From NCBI RefSeq assembly GCF_001612685.1, contig NZ_BDAY01000056.1, positions 18,072 through 82,071 of the forward strand: DNA of 64,000 bases, in the 5' to 3' direction. The DNA is from Nocardia altamirensis NBRC 108246 (GTDB lineage Bacteria; Actinomycetota; Actinomycetes; Mycobacteriales; Mycobacteriaceae). Position numbers and translations under genes: made by a program. Within the stretch, counting starts at the first letter, position 1. Each line of letters starts with the position of its first letter. Below are positions 44,208 through 53,247 of this stretch, piece after piece. The notes beneath the pieces are model-generated. The model was not told the origin of the DNA. It ran no database searches and saw only the letters and a list, made by a program, of their open reading frames with translations.

Positions 44208-45155
44208 GTGGATCGGGTGATCAGTTCGCGTAGCGTCTCCGCCGTCGCGGAAATGATCCGCGCCCGCCACGCAGCGGGACACCGCACCGACGGGAACCGG
44301 CTGGTGCTGGTCGTCGAGGGTGGCGGAAGCCGAGGGGTCTACTCCAGCGGCATGGTGTCCGGCCTCGAAGAACTAGGCCTCGGGTCCGTCTTCGACGCCG
44401 TCTACGGCACCTCGGCGGGCGCCATCAACGGCGCATGGCTGCTCGGTGGCCGCGCCAGGGCAGGCATGCGAACGTGGACCGATCCGGCGATCATGCGCCG
44501 CGCCATCGACCCGGCCAGGCTGCTGCGCGGGAAGCCCGCTTTCGATCTGCACTACCTGGTGCATCAGGTGTACGACCGGATCGAGCCGATGAACTTCGCG
44601 GCGATCCTGGCCAACGACACCACCTTTCACCCGATCGCCACCGACATCCACACCGGCCGCGCGGTCGACCTGAACCCGCACATCGTCGATCAGACCACCT
44701 TGAAGGCTGCGCTGCGCGCGTCCGCAGGCCTGCCCGTTCTCGCCGGTCCGCCGGTCCCTCTCGGTGGCTCGCACTACTTCGATGGTGGGCTCACCGAAAC
44801 CGTGCCGATCCGCACCGCCGTCGCCAACGGTGCGACCCACGCGCTGGTCCTGCGCACCCGCCGGATCGACGAGCAGCGCCCGCCTGCTCCGCTCCTGCAT
44901 CGTGTCGTCGGCGGCGGCTACATGCGCCTCGCCGCACCCGGCGCCTACCGCGCGTGGCTGCAGCGCCCACAGCAGCAGGCGGTCGAGGATCGCGCGCTCG
45001 CCGAGCGCGGCGACACCGTCCTGCAGATCCACCCGCCCCTGGGCTCTCCCGACATCGACAGCGCCGCCCGCGACACCGGCCTGCTCGGCGCGGCGCTGGA
45101 GATCGGCCGCAACGCGGTGCTCGCTGCCCTGTCCGCGGGTGCTCGCGTCGCTTGA
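44208..45155 (+). CDS. Patatin-like phospholipase
   Basis: 315-aa patatin domain protein. Oxyanion motif EGGGSRGVYSSG, nucleophile GTSAG (Ser-Asp dyad enzyme), and DGGLTETVPI carrying the catalytic Asp. Such enzymes hydrolyse phospholipids or acyl esters at the membrane. Start GTG 44208 or GTG 44217. Confidence 0.87.
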   Translation: MDRVISSRSVSAVAEMIRARHAAGHRTDGNRLVLVVEGGGSRGVYSSGMVSGLEELGLGSVFDAVYGTSAGAINGAWLLGGRARAGMRTWTDPAIMRRAIDPARLLRGKPAFDLHYLVHQVYDRIEPMNFAAILANDTTFHPIATDIHTGRAVDLNPHIVDQTTLKAALRASAGLPVLAGPPVPLGGSHYFDGGLTETVPIRTAVANGATHALVLRTRRIDEQRPPAPLLHRVVGGGYMRLAAPGAYRAWLQRPQQQAVEDRALAERGDTVLQIHPPLGSPDIDSAARDTGLLGAALEIGRNAVLAALSAGARVA

Positions 45156-45189
45156 TGCTCCCCTAGGGGTTGTCCCGTCGATCCAGGCT

Positions 45190-47112
45190 CTAGTCCACGC
45201 GGACGGCGACACCGTTCGACAGGACGAAGTCGTGGAGTTCCAAGTGGTTGGGAGTGGTGCCACGGGGAAGATCGAAAACCAGCTGGGTGGTGGCTGATTC
45301 GCCGGGGGCAAGTTCGAACGAGTAGTTGTAGCGGTGTTGCGTGGCCTGCCAGATGCTCGCGGGGGCGTTGGGGTCGAACGACGTGCCGGTGGCGTCGTAC
45401 AAGCGCTGGCCGAACGGCAGGAACCACTTCGGCTCATCGGAGATGTTGCGGACCGCGAGCGTGACGATCGAGAACGACCCTTCCGCGGACTGCAGGCCGA
45501 CGCGGCGCACCCCGGTGTCCAGGTCGGTCACGACGAACTCGAACTTGCCGTCCCGCACCGGAGTACCCGAAGGCGCTGGTACCTCCGGATCGAACCGATG
45601 CTGTTCCGGCGGCGGTCCCGGATCCTCCTCCACGGCCACCGAGGGTGGCGGTGCGCCTGCCCCGCCGCCCGAGTCACTCGCCCGGTTGCCCGATGCCAGC
45701 AACGCCATGCACCCGGCCGCCAGCATGAACGGGGCCAGGAAGACGACGACAAGCACGCCGACCACCTTGGACAGCACACCACCGCGCTTGCGCCGCTTCA
45801 AACCAGGCAGGATCGGCTGCCATCGGATCAGCGGACGCCGCTGGTACGCAGTCGATTTCGCAGGCTTCGGGAAAACCCGCCGCCCGTAACCAACGGGATA
45901 GCGTTGCTGCGCCCCCTGCGGGCGCGCAACTTGTTGCGGCACAACAGCGCCCGACGACTGACGCGGCACGACCGCGCTCGGCGACCGACGCGGCACAAGG
46001 GGAACCGCCAGGCGCGTCGCCACCCGGGTCGGGGTGGGGCCGGGCTCCGGCAACATCTTGGTCGGCGCAAGCGGTTTCGCTCCCGGCCGCACAGACGCGA
46101 TTCCTGCCGCCGCACCGGAGGGCGGTTGGACCCCTGCCACGGAGCGGGACTGCGATCCGCTGTTCGCCACACGGCCCTGACTATTCAGCCGAGACTGGCC
46201 GCCCAGGCGGGTTTCGACCCTGGTCGGTCCGCGTTCGGGCAAAACCCTTGTCCGCGCAGGCGGTTTCGCCAGCTGCGCGGCGGGGACGGGTGGCGTGCGT
46301 GGACGGGTACCGACAGCGCGGTACGCGGCAGCGGCGAAATCGCCTGCGGTGGCATACCTGTCGGCGGGCTTCTTCGCCATGGCACGGGCGATGACGGCGT
46401 CCAGTGCAGTCGGAACAGCGGAGTTGCGTGCCCCCGCGCGGGGCGGGTCGGTCATCAGATGGGCGTGCATCTGCTGCGCCGGGTCGGTATCGCCGTAAGG
46501 GCGTGCGCCGGTGAGGCATTCGTAAAGGACGCAGCCAAGCGAATAGACGTCGGCGCGAGCGTCGGCCGTGCCGGTGAAACGTTCCGGCGCCATGTAGGCG
46601 AGGGTGCCGATGGCGAGACCGGTTGTCGTGACCGCAGTCTGGCCCATGCCGTGCGCGATGCCGAAGTCGATCAGATAGGCGAAGCCGCTGGCGTGCACCA
46701 CAATGTTGGACGGTTTGACATCACGGTGCACCAGCCCGGCCCGATGCGCGACGTCGAGCGCGGCCGCCACCTGCCCGACTACCCCGACCGCCGCGACCGG
46801 ATCCACCGGCCCGGCGGCGAGGGTGCTCGCGAGGTCGGCGCCCGCCACGAACTGCATGTCGATATAGAGTCTGCCGTCGATTTCACCGAACCGATGCACC
46901 CGCGGAATGTGCGGATCGGACAGCTTCGCCACGGCCTCGGCCTCGCGCTCGAAACGCTTGCGGTATCCCGCATCAGCCGCCAGTTCGGCAGGTAGCAGCT
47001 TCAACGCCACCCAGCGCGCACCCGCATCGTCGAAGGCCAGCCACACCTGCCCCATGCCACCTCGGCCGAGCAATCGCTCCAGCCGATATCCCCCGAATCG
47101 CACCTCCCCCAT
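45190..47112 (-). CDS. Membrane Ser/Thr protein kinase with extracytoplasmic DUF4352-like domain
   Basis: 640-aa PknB-type kinase. Catalytic Lys38 in ARWVALKLLP, HRDVKPSN with Asp131, DFGIAHG, and the P+1 region AYMAPERF. A Pro/Arg-rich linker (about 280-440) precedes one TM helix (about 450-475, VVGVLVVVFLAPFMLAAG), then an external beta domain (FEFVVTDLDTGVRRVGLQSA..FSIVTLAVRNISDEPKWF) of DUF4352/TRF2-like type. ATG at 47112 has GGAGG six bases upstream. The sensor half differs from the PASTA repeats of PknB and suggests another ligand. Confidence 0.88.
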   Translation of the reverse strand: MGEVRFGGYRLERLLGRGGMGQVWLAFDDAGARWVALKLLPAELAADAGYRKRFEREAEAVAKLSDPHIPRVHRFGEIDGRLYIDMQFVAGADLASTLAAGPVDPVAAVGVVGQVAAALDVAHRAGLVHRDVKPSNIVVHASGFAYLIDFGIAHGMGQTAVTTTGLAIGTLAYMAPERFTGTADARADVYSLGCVLYECLTGARPYGDTDPAQQMHAHLMTDPPRAGARNSAVPTALDAVIARAMAKKPADRYATAGDFAAAAYRAVGTRPRTPPVPAAQLAKPPARTRVLPERGPTRVETRLGGQSRLNSQGRVANSGSQSRSVAGVQPPSGAAAGIASVRPGAKPLAPTKMLPEPGPTPTRVATRLAVPLVPRRSPSAVVPRQSSGAVVPQQVARPQGAQQRYPVGYGRRVFPKPAKSTAYQRRPLIRWQPILPGLKRRKRGGVLSKVVGVLVVVFLAPFMLAAGCMALLASGNRASDSGGGAGAPPPSVAVEEDPGPPPEQHRFDPEVPAPSGTPVRDGKFEFVVTDLDTGVRRVGLQSAEGSFSIVTLAVRNISDEPKWFLPFGQRLYDATGTSFDPNAPASIWQATQHRYNYSFELAPGESATTQLVFDLPRGTTPNHLELHDFVLSNGVAVRVD

Positions 47113-47375
47113 CGCGAACCTCCAGTCACCGTTGACATGTCGGGCCCCTCGGCACCCGATCACCAGTAGCGCCACCGAAACACCAGTTCACGCAGGCGAA
47201 CACCGAAGGACCGAACCTCCTTCGGAGCCTAACCCCGGCCCACTCCACCAACCAGTGTGTCCTCGACAACACCCTTTCCGCATCCTCGGGTGCCGAGCCG
47301 AACATCACTCCCCCGCGGCTCTGCCCGCCACAATCATTCCCGTCGCACCAGACGCTCTGCGGTTAGCCTTTTGTC

Positions 47376-47795
47376 ATGAGCGAGCTACCCGAGATCCGTA
47401 TCGGCACCGCGGAACGCGAGGACGCGATGCGGCGGCTGTCCGATCATTTCGCGGCGGGACGGCTCAGCGTCGCGGAATTCGACGAGCGCAGTGCGGTGAT
47501 CGCGGCCGCCGTCACTCGCGGCGACGTGACGAAGGTGTTCACGGATCTGCCGGAGCCGGTGGCCGCCGCGGCGGTGCCTGCGAAGGCCAAGCCGGACTCC
47601 GGTTTCCTGTCGGAGTGGCCGGAGCGGGTGATGGCGGTGATCCCGATCCTTGCGGTGATCCTGTTCTTCGTCACCGGCAGCTGGCTGTGGTTCCTGGCAA
47701 TCCCCCTTGCGGGCGCGCTGCTGTTCGGCGGCAATCATGGCGGCCACGGACATGGCCACGGCCGCAGGCACCGCGACCGGCGGGCGCTCGACTGA
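47376..47795 (+). CDS. DUF1707 (SHOCT-like) membrane protein with His-rich tail
   Basis: 139 aa. The N-terminal DUF1707 domain reads IRIGTAEREDAMRRLSDHFA..RLSVAEFDERSAVI, a short actinobacterial helical module. Two TM segments (about 88-118) follow and a C-terminal GGHGHGHGRRHRDRR tail that could bind metal or nucleic acid. Function unknown. The 263-bp gap between it and the kinase (47113-47375) shows no gene. Confidence 0.82.
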   Translation: MSELPEIRIGTAEREDAMRRLSDHFAAGRLSVAEFDERSAVIAAAVTRGDVTKVFTDLPEPVAAAAVPAKAKPDSGFLSEWPERVMAVIPILAVILFFVTGSWLWFLAIPLAGALLFGGNHGGHGHGHGRRHRDRRALD

Positions 47796-47870
47796 CGGCA
47801 CGAAATCATCCCCGCAACTACGCAATCAGGATGACGACCGCGACGCGCGGCCCCGCGTAGCGTCGCAGGC

Positions 47871-49208
47871 ATGACAGGGACACGATCTCGTCGACTGCGA
47901 CGGTGGGTGCTGTATCCCCTCGCGTTTTGCGTGGTCATCGTGCTCTTGTCGATCGCAGCCGGGTACGCGCACTACCGGCTGACCCTGTACAAGGCGTCGC
48001 CGCGGCAGACCGGCAGACTGGCCTTGACCGGCGCCACCGTCCTGGTCGGCCCGGACCTGCAGCCGCGCGCGAACGCGACGATCCTGATCGAGAACGGCGT
48101 GATCGTCGCGGTCGGATCCGAGGTGGTGGTGCCGCAGGATGCCGAGCGGCGCGACCTCGCGGGCCGGACCGTCCTGCCGGGGCTGATCGATTCCCACGTC
48201 CATCTGCAAGCGCCAGAAGGCCCGAGGGGCAAGAAGATCGGGCCACTCGACATGCCAGGCCTCGTCGCCGACTGGTATCGCTATGAACCAGGCAAACGGC
48301 GAAATTTCCTGCGCAGCGGCGTGACGACGATCCGGAGCATGGGCGACGAGAACGCCTGGGTGCACACGCTGCGGAACAAGATCAGGACGGCCGAGCTGGA
48401 GGGCCCGCGCATGCTGATCGCGGGACCGATCTTCACCACGCCGGGCGGCCACCCGGTCGCCACCGTCGGCATCGAGGCGAACTCGGATACGGTGCGACTC
48501 CCGGAAAACCCGGAGCAGGCACGCGAGATGGTGCGCGCCCTGGCCGGCGGGGACGATCCGGTCGACCTGATCAAGGTGGTCCAGGAACGCGGAAATCCGG
48601 AACGCAAAGTGCTCGAACCGATCCGGCTCGACATCCTCACCGCGATCATCGACGAGGCGCACCGCCACGACACAAAGGTCTTCGCGCACTGGGGAACTCT
48701 GGCCGACCTCGACGATCTGCTCGCGGCGGGCATCGACGGCCTCGACCATCTGGAGCCGCGCGGCGTGCGCGAAGGCTGGCCACCTGGCATCCCCGAAACC
48801 CTTGTGCAGCGCGGCATTACGCTCGCGCCGACGCTCGCCGTCACCGACCAGGTGTTCGACCAACCGATCAAGGACGCGATCTACGCTCGGGTCAGGGAGT
48901 TCCGCGCCGCGGGCGGCCGGATCATCGCGGGCAGCGACGCCAGCTTCGGCGGCGTCTACGCGGGCCCCGGACTGATTCGCGAACTCGAACTACTCGTCGC
49001 CGCAGGCCTCACCCCGCGCGAGGCCATCACCGCCGCGACGGTGACGCCCGCCGCGACCCTGCACGCCGACGCGATCGGGACCATCGAGCCGGGCAAGGCC
49101 GCCGACCTGCTTGTCGTCACAGGCGACCCGCTGGCCGACATCACCGCGCTGCGCCACGTCGACGCGGTACTGCGGGACGGCCGCATCGTCGTGGACAACA
49201 CCAACTAA
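47871..49208 (+). CDS. Membrane-anchored amidohydrolase (imidazolonepropionase-like)
   Basis: 445-aa metal-dependent hydrolase. An N-terminal TM anchor (YPLAFCVVIVLLSIAAGYA, residues about 15-33) places it outside the membrane. Amidohydrolase features: LPGLIDSHVHLQ with the HxH metal pair, Lys in DLIKVVQE, HWGTLADLDD, GLDHLEP, and IIAGSDASFGG with the metal Asp; C-terminal GTIEPGKAADLLVV. Substrate may be a peptide-like or cyclic amide; not predictable. Confidence 0.83.
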   Translation: MTGTRSRRLRRWVLYPLAFCVVIVLLSIAAGYAHYRLTLYKASPRQTGRLALTGATVLVGPDLQPRANATILIENGVIVAVGSEVVVPQDAERRDLAGRTVLPGLIDSHVHLQAPEGPRGKKIGPLDMPGLVADWYRYEPGKRRNFLRSGVTTIRSMGDENAWVHTLRNKIRTAELEGPRMLIAGPIFTTPGGHPVATVGIEANSDTVRLPENPEQAREMVRALAGGDDPVDLIKVVQERGNPERKVLEPIRLDILTAIIDEAHRHDTKVFAHWGTLADLDDLLAAGIDGLDHLEPRGVREGWPPGIPETLVQRGITLAPTLAVTDQVFDQPIKDAIYARVREFRAAGGRIIAGSDASFGGVYAGPGLIRELELLVAAGLTPREAITAATVTPAATLHADAIGTIEPGKAADLLVVTGDPLADITALRHVDAVLRDGRIVVDNTN

Positions 49209-49272
49209 CCTCGACGAGATGACACAGCCGTTGGGGGATCTCGCGGCGTAATCGTAAGGGGCGTCGGCACAG

Positions 49273-49617
49273 ATGGAACCGATCGAAATCAACGCGGGGA
49301 CTTGGTATCTGCGTGCGTTGCGGGCCGACGACCGCATCGATGACCGACCTGCCCTCGCCGAGGGCGGCATCACTGATCCAGCCTACGTCGCGTTGCGCAT
49401 CGCGGGCTGGGTGGAGGAAACCCACTTCTCCTGGGCGGTCTGCGAACCGACGACCGCCGAAATGGTCGCCGAGGTCGGCGCGACACCGGCCGAAGACGGC
49501 ACCGCCGCGCTCACCGGCTGGGCTCGCACCGGCTACGAACCCGCGCTCGCGGCGGGCCTGACCACCGTCCGCAGATTCGTCGAAGGCGGGCTCGGGCTGC
49601 GCCCGATCACGCGCTGA
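49273..49617 (+). CDS. Hypothetical protein, 114 aa
   Basis: Soluble acidic protein beginning MEPIEINAGTWYLRALRADD. The phrase YLRALRADDRIDDRPAL recalls the start of some GNAT proteins, but there is no acetyl-CoA site. Compact, ends before a strong terminator. No family assigned. Confidence 0.6.
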   Translation: MEPIEINAGTWYLRALRADDRIDDRPALAEGGITDPAYVALRIAGWVEETHFSWAVCEPTTAEMVAEVGATPAEDGTAALTGWARTGYEPALAAGLTTVRRFVEGGLGLRPITR

Positions 49618-49660
49618 CGCGCCCGCCGACCCTGGACCCACACGTCCTGAAACGCACGTC

Positions 49661-49691
49661 GGGCGCGGCCGGACCAGGTCCGGCCGCGCCC
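49661..49691. terminator. Bidirectional terminator before lat
   Basis: Perfect 15-bp arms GGGCGCGGCCGGACC and complement around a single A, between the convergent 49273 gene and lat. Very GC-rich, without T run. Confidence 0.7.
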
Positions 49692-49701
49692 GCACGGGTT
49701 C

Positions 49702-51036
49702 CTATTCGAAGCTGGTGAGCACCCGGTCCAGCGCGTCGACCGCGGCGTCCAGCTCGGTGATGCTGACGGTCAGCGCCGGCCGGAAGCGGATGCCACGGTC
49801 ACCGGTGCCGAGGATGAGCAGGTGCTCGCGCTCACGCAGTGCGGTGATCACCTCGTCGCGCAGCTCCGCCGAGGCGACGGTGACCGCGCACATCAGCCCG
49901 CGGCCCCGCGGCTCGGTGATGCTCCGATGCCGCTCGGCCAGCCCTTCCAGCCGCTCGAGCAGGTGCGCACCGAGCCCACGCGAGCGCTCGATCAGCTCGT
50001 CCTGCTCGATCACCTCGAGGATGCGCCGAACCCGGACCATGTCGGTGAGGTTGCCGCCCCAGGTCGAGTTGATCCTGGAGTTGACCACGAACACGTTGTC
50101 GGGCACCTCGTCGACGCGTCCGCCGGCCATCACGCCGCACACCTGGGTCTTCTTGCCGAACGCGATCACGTCGGGCTGCACGCCCAGCTGTTGGTAGGCC
50201 CAAGTGCTGCCGGTCATGCCGACACCGGTCTGCACCTCGTCGAGGACGAACAGCGCGTCGTTCTCGTGGCACAGCTGCCGCATCGCCTGCAGGAATTCCG
50301 GCCGCAGGTGCCGGTCGCCGCCTTCGCCCTGGATCGGTTCGGCGATGAAACACGCGATGTCGTGCGGGTTTTCGGCGAATGCCCGCCGAGCCTGGTCCAG
50401 CGCAAGGGCTTCCGCCTCGGCGACGTCGTGATCGTCGGTCAGGTACGGCGAGTCGATGCGCGGCCAGTCGAACTTGGGGAACCTGGCGGTCTTCTTCGGG
50501 TCGGTGTTGGTGAGCGACATCGTGTATCCGGTGCGGCCGTGGAAGGCGCCGGTCAGATGCAGCACCTTGGTGCCGAGTTCCGGTGAGCGGCCGTTCATTT
50601 CGTTCTGCCTGCTCTTCCAGTCGAACGCGACCTTGAGCGCGTTCTCCACGGCGAGGCCGCCGCCGTCGATGAAGAACAGGTGCGGCAGCCGCGGGTCACC
50701 GAGCACCCGCACGAACGTCTCGACGAACCGAGCCATCTCGACGGTATAGATGTCGGAGTTGCTCGGCTTGTTGAGCGCGGCGGTTACCAGCTCGTCGCGG
50801 AACTCGGCGTCCTCGGCCAACGCGGGGTGGTTCATCCCCAGCGCGTTGGACGCGAAGAAGCCGAACATGTCGAGGTAGGAGGTGCCGTCCCGTTCGTCGA
50901 CGAGCCGGCATCCGCGGGATTCGTGGAGGTCCAGCACCAGGTCGAAGCCATCGGCGAGGATGCTGGCCGACAAGATCTCGTGCACCCGGGCGGCGGGGGT
51001 GACCGCCGGGCGGGTGCGTTCCAGTTCGATGGTCAC
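49702..51036 (-). CDS. lat: L-lysine 6-aminotransferase
   Basis: 444-aa PLP aminotransferase (class III) converting lysine plus 2-oxoglutarate to 2-aminoadipate semialdehyde (piperideine-6-carboxylate) and glutamate. Signatures YLDMFGFFASNALGMNHPAL, ALNKPSNSDIYTVEMARFVE, GAFHGRTGYTMSLTNT, FVLDEVQTGVGMTG and the PLP Lys in IAFGKKTQVCG. Close to the M. tuberculosis Lat sequence. GTG start at 51036; ATG six codons upstream is possible. Downstream of the Lrp regulator on the same strand and opposite pcd, which takes the next step. Confidence 0.92.
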   Translation of the reverse strand: MTIELERTRPAVTPAARVHEILSASILADGFDLVLDLHESRGCRLVDERDGTSYLDMFGFFASNALGMNHPALAEDAEFRDELVTAALNKPSNSDIYTVEMARFVETFVRVLGDPRLPHLFFIDGGGLAVENALKVAFDWKSRQNEMNGRSPELGTKVLHLTGAFHGRTGYTMSLTNTDPKKTARFPKFDWPRIDSPYLTDDHDVAEAEALALDQARRAFAENPHDIACFIAEPIQGEGGDRHLRPEFLQAMRQLCHENDALFVLDEVQTGVGMTGSTWAYQQLGVQPDVIAFGKKTQVCGVMAGGRVDEVPDNVFVVNSRINSTWGGNLTDMVRVRRILEVIEQDELIERSRGLGAHLLERLEGLAERHRSITEPRGRGLMCAVTVASAELRDEVITALREREHLLILGTGDRGIRFRPALTVSITELDAAVDALDRVLTSFE

Positions 51037-51100
51037 GACACCGAGAATACGCAAAATTTACGGAATCTGTACAGGAAAGCGGATTAATTACACGTAACAG

Positions 51101-51553
51101 CTACCTGTCATAGAATGTCTGCAGGATGATGGTGCTTCGAGTCCTGACGTTGGCGGTCGCTCTGATCTCCTGCAGCAGCTGCTCGAGGTGCCGCGGCGAG
51201 GCAACCCGAACCAGCAACATGTAGCTCTCGTCGCCCGCCACCGAGTGGCACGCCTCGATCCCGGGGATGTGCTGCAACACTGCCGGGGCGTCATCCGGCT
51301 GCGACGGGTCGAGAGGAGTGATCGCGACGAATGCCGACAACAGCTGGCCGAGTGCCTCCGGGTCGACGTGCGCCGTGTAACCGCGGATTACCCCGCGCGC
51401 TTCCAACCTGCGCACCCTCGACTGCACGGCCGACACCGACAGGCTCGCCTTCTCGGCCAGGTTCGACAGCGTGGCGCGTCCATCGGCCATCAACTCACGA
51501 ATCAGCAGGCGATCAATGTCGTCGAGAACGGGTCGTGCTGGTGTATCCGCCAT
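51101..51553 (-). CDS. lrpA: Lrp/AsnC-family regulator (LrpA-like)
   Basis: 150-aa feast/famine regulator: HTH in TLSNLAEKASLSVSAVQSRVRR, RAM domain with GIEACHSVAGDESYMLLVRV. Lies between lat (same strand, 64 bp away) and divergent pcd, the same arrangement as Rv3291c in M. tuberculosis, where the regulator responds to amino acids including lysine. Likely controls both lat and pcd. Confidence 0.88.
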   Translation of the reverse strand: MADTPARPVLDDIDRLLIRELMADGRATLSNLAEKASLSVSAVQSRVRRLEARGVIRGYTAHVDPEALGQLLSAFVAITPLDPSQPDDAPAVLQHIPGIEACHSVAGDESYMLLVRVASPRHLEQLLQEIRATANVRTRSTIILQTFYDR

Positions 51554-51665
51554 TTGCGAAGGCTAACCCAGGCGACCCGCTACGTGGCAGAAACCTCACC
51601 CCCATCCTCCCAAGACATGGGACAAACACGCCGCAATGCGGCCGAAAGGTACGGCGGAGCAACAC

Positions 51666-53195
51666 ATGACAGATGTACTCGGCGATCAGACCACCAGGGA
51701 ACTCGCGGAGCGCGCGGCGGCGGTGCTGCGCGGACTCGGTGTAGAGCCACCGGAATCCGGCGATCTGCCCGCCCGCAGCCCGATCACCGGCGGCCAATTG
51801 TTGACGCTGCAAGCCAGTTCACTGGACGAGGTCGACGCAGCAATCGAGCGGGCCGCCACGGCATTCGACGCCTGGCGCACCGTGCCCGCGCCGGTGCGCG
51901 CGGCCGTGGTGCGCAGGCTGGCCGAGCTGCTCACCACGCACAAGAGCGAGCTTGCCGAGCTGGTGACGCTGGAAGCGGGCAAGATCGGCGCCGAAGCCGC
52001 GGGCGAGGTGCAGGAGATGATCGACGTCTGCGAGTTCGCGATCGGCCTGTCCCGCCAGCTGTACGGGCAGACGATGCCGTCCGAGCGGCCAGGCCACCGG
52101 CTGATGGAGACCTGGCATCCGCTCGGCGTGGTCGGCGTCATCTCGGCGTTCAACTTCCCGGTCGCGGTGTGGGCGTGGAACACCGCGATCGCGCTGGTCT
52201 GCGGCGACACGGTGGTGTGGAAGCCGTCCGAGACCACGCCGCTGACCGCGCTGGCCTGCCATGCGCTGCTGCGCCGTGCCGCGACCGAGGTCGGCGCGGA
52301 TCCCGAAGTGCACCAACTGATCCAGGGCGCGGCCGAGGTCGGCGCCAGGCTGGTGGACGACGAGCGGGTTGCCCTGGTCAGCGCGACCGGCTCGGTGCGG
52401 ATGGGCAAGATCGTGGCGCCGAGGGTGGCCGAACGCTTCGGCCGCTGCCTGCTGGAGCTCGGCGGCAACAATGGCGCAATCGTCACGCCCTCAGCGGATC
52501 TGGAACTCGCGGCACGCGGCATCGTGTTCGCGGCGGCGGGCACGGCCGGGCAGCGGTGTACCACGCTGCGCAGGCTGATCGTGCACGCCGACGTGGTCGG
52601 GCCGCTCATCGAGCGGATCGAGAGCGCGTATCAGCAACTGCGCGTTGGCAACCCGCTCGAAGACGGGGTGCTGGTCGGCCCGCTGATCGACGGCAGGGCC
52701 TACGCGGGGATGCGCGCCGCGCTGGACAAGGCGCTCGCCGACGGCGGCGAATTGATCTGCGGCGGTGAACGAGTCGATGGCTTCGGGGACGACGCTTACT
52801 ACGTCCGCCCGGCGATCGTGCGGATGCCTGCCCAGACCGCGGTGGTGCGCGAAGAGACGTTCGCGCCGATCCTGTACGTGCTGACCTATGACGATTTCGA
52901 CAGCGCGATCGCCATGCACAACGCAGTGCCGCAAGGCCTTTCGTCGGCCGTCTTCACCAGCAATCAGCGCGAGGCCGAACGTTTCCTCGCCGCGGACGGT
53001 TCCGACTGCGGCATCGCCAACGTGAACATCGGCACCTCGGGCGCCGAGATCGGCGGCGCGTTCGGCGGCGAGAAGCAGACCGGCGGCGGCCGGGAATCCG
53101 GATCGGATTCGTGGAAGGCGTACATGCGCCGCGCCACCAACACGATCAACTACTCCGCCGAACTGCCGCTGGCACAAGGCATCAAGTTCGGCTGA
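51666..53195 (+). CDS. pcd: Piperideine-6-carboxylate / aminoadipate semialdehyde dehydrogenase
   Basis: 509-aa ALDH7-type aldehyde dehydrogenase oxidising aminoadipate semialdehyde to 2-aminoadipate with NAD(P). Motifs: SAFNFPVAVWAWNTAIA, VSATGSVRMGK, LELGGNNGAIV with the base Glu, and AGQRCTTLRRL with catalytic Cys. ATG at 51666. Completes the two-step lysine catabolic route with lat. Confidence 0.92.
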   Translation: MTDVLGDQTTRELAERAAAVLRGLGVEPPESGDLPARSPITGGQLLTLQASSLDEVDAAIERAATAFDAWRTVPAPVRAAVVRRLAELLTTHKSELAELVTLEAGKIGAEAAGEVQEMIDVCEFAIGLSRQLYGQTMPSERPGHRLMETWHPLGVVGVISAFNFPVAVWAWNTAIALVCGDTVVWKPSETTPLTALACHALLRRAATEVGADPEVHQLIQGAAEVGARLVDDERVALVSATGSVRMGKIVAPRVAERFGRCLLELGGNNGAIVTPSADLELAARGIVFAAAGTAGQRCTTLRRLIVHADVVGPLIERIESAYQQLRVGNPLEDGVLVGPLIDGRAYAGMRAALDKALADGGELICGGERVDGFGDDAYYVRPAIVRMPAQTAVVREETFAPILYVLTYDDFDSAIAMHNAVPQGLSSAVFTSNQREAERFLAADGSDCGIANVNIGTSGAEIGGAFGGEKQTGGGRESGSDSWKAYMRRATNTINYSAELPLAQGIKFG

Positions 53196-53202
53196 TCGGA
53201 GT

Positions 53203-53240
53203 TCGCCTAGGTCAGCGGGTCGAACCGCTGACCTAGGCGA
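53203..53240. terminator. Bidirectional terminator, pcd / P450
   Basis: Perfect 16-bp arms TCGCCTAGGTCAGCGG and complement with a 6-nt loop, between the convergent genes. Confidence 0.82.
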
Positions 53241-53247
53241 CCACTCG

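Noticed and set aside
45166..45177. CCCCTAGGGG palindrome between convergent patatin and kinase genes
   Set aside because: Only 10 bp, no loop and no T tract; too weak to call a terminator.
49702..53195. lat plus pcd as the start of a cephamycin-type beta-lactam cluster
   Set aside because: No ACV synthetase, isopenicillin synthase or other cluster genes nearby, and the same lat-lrpA-pcd set occurs in mycobacteria for lysine catabolism.
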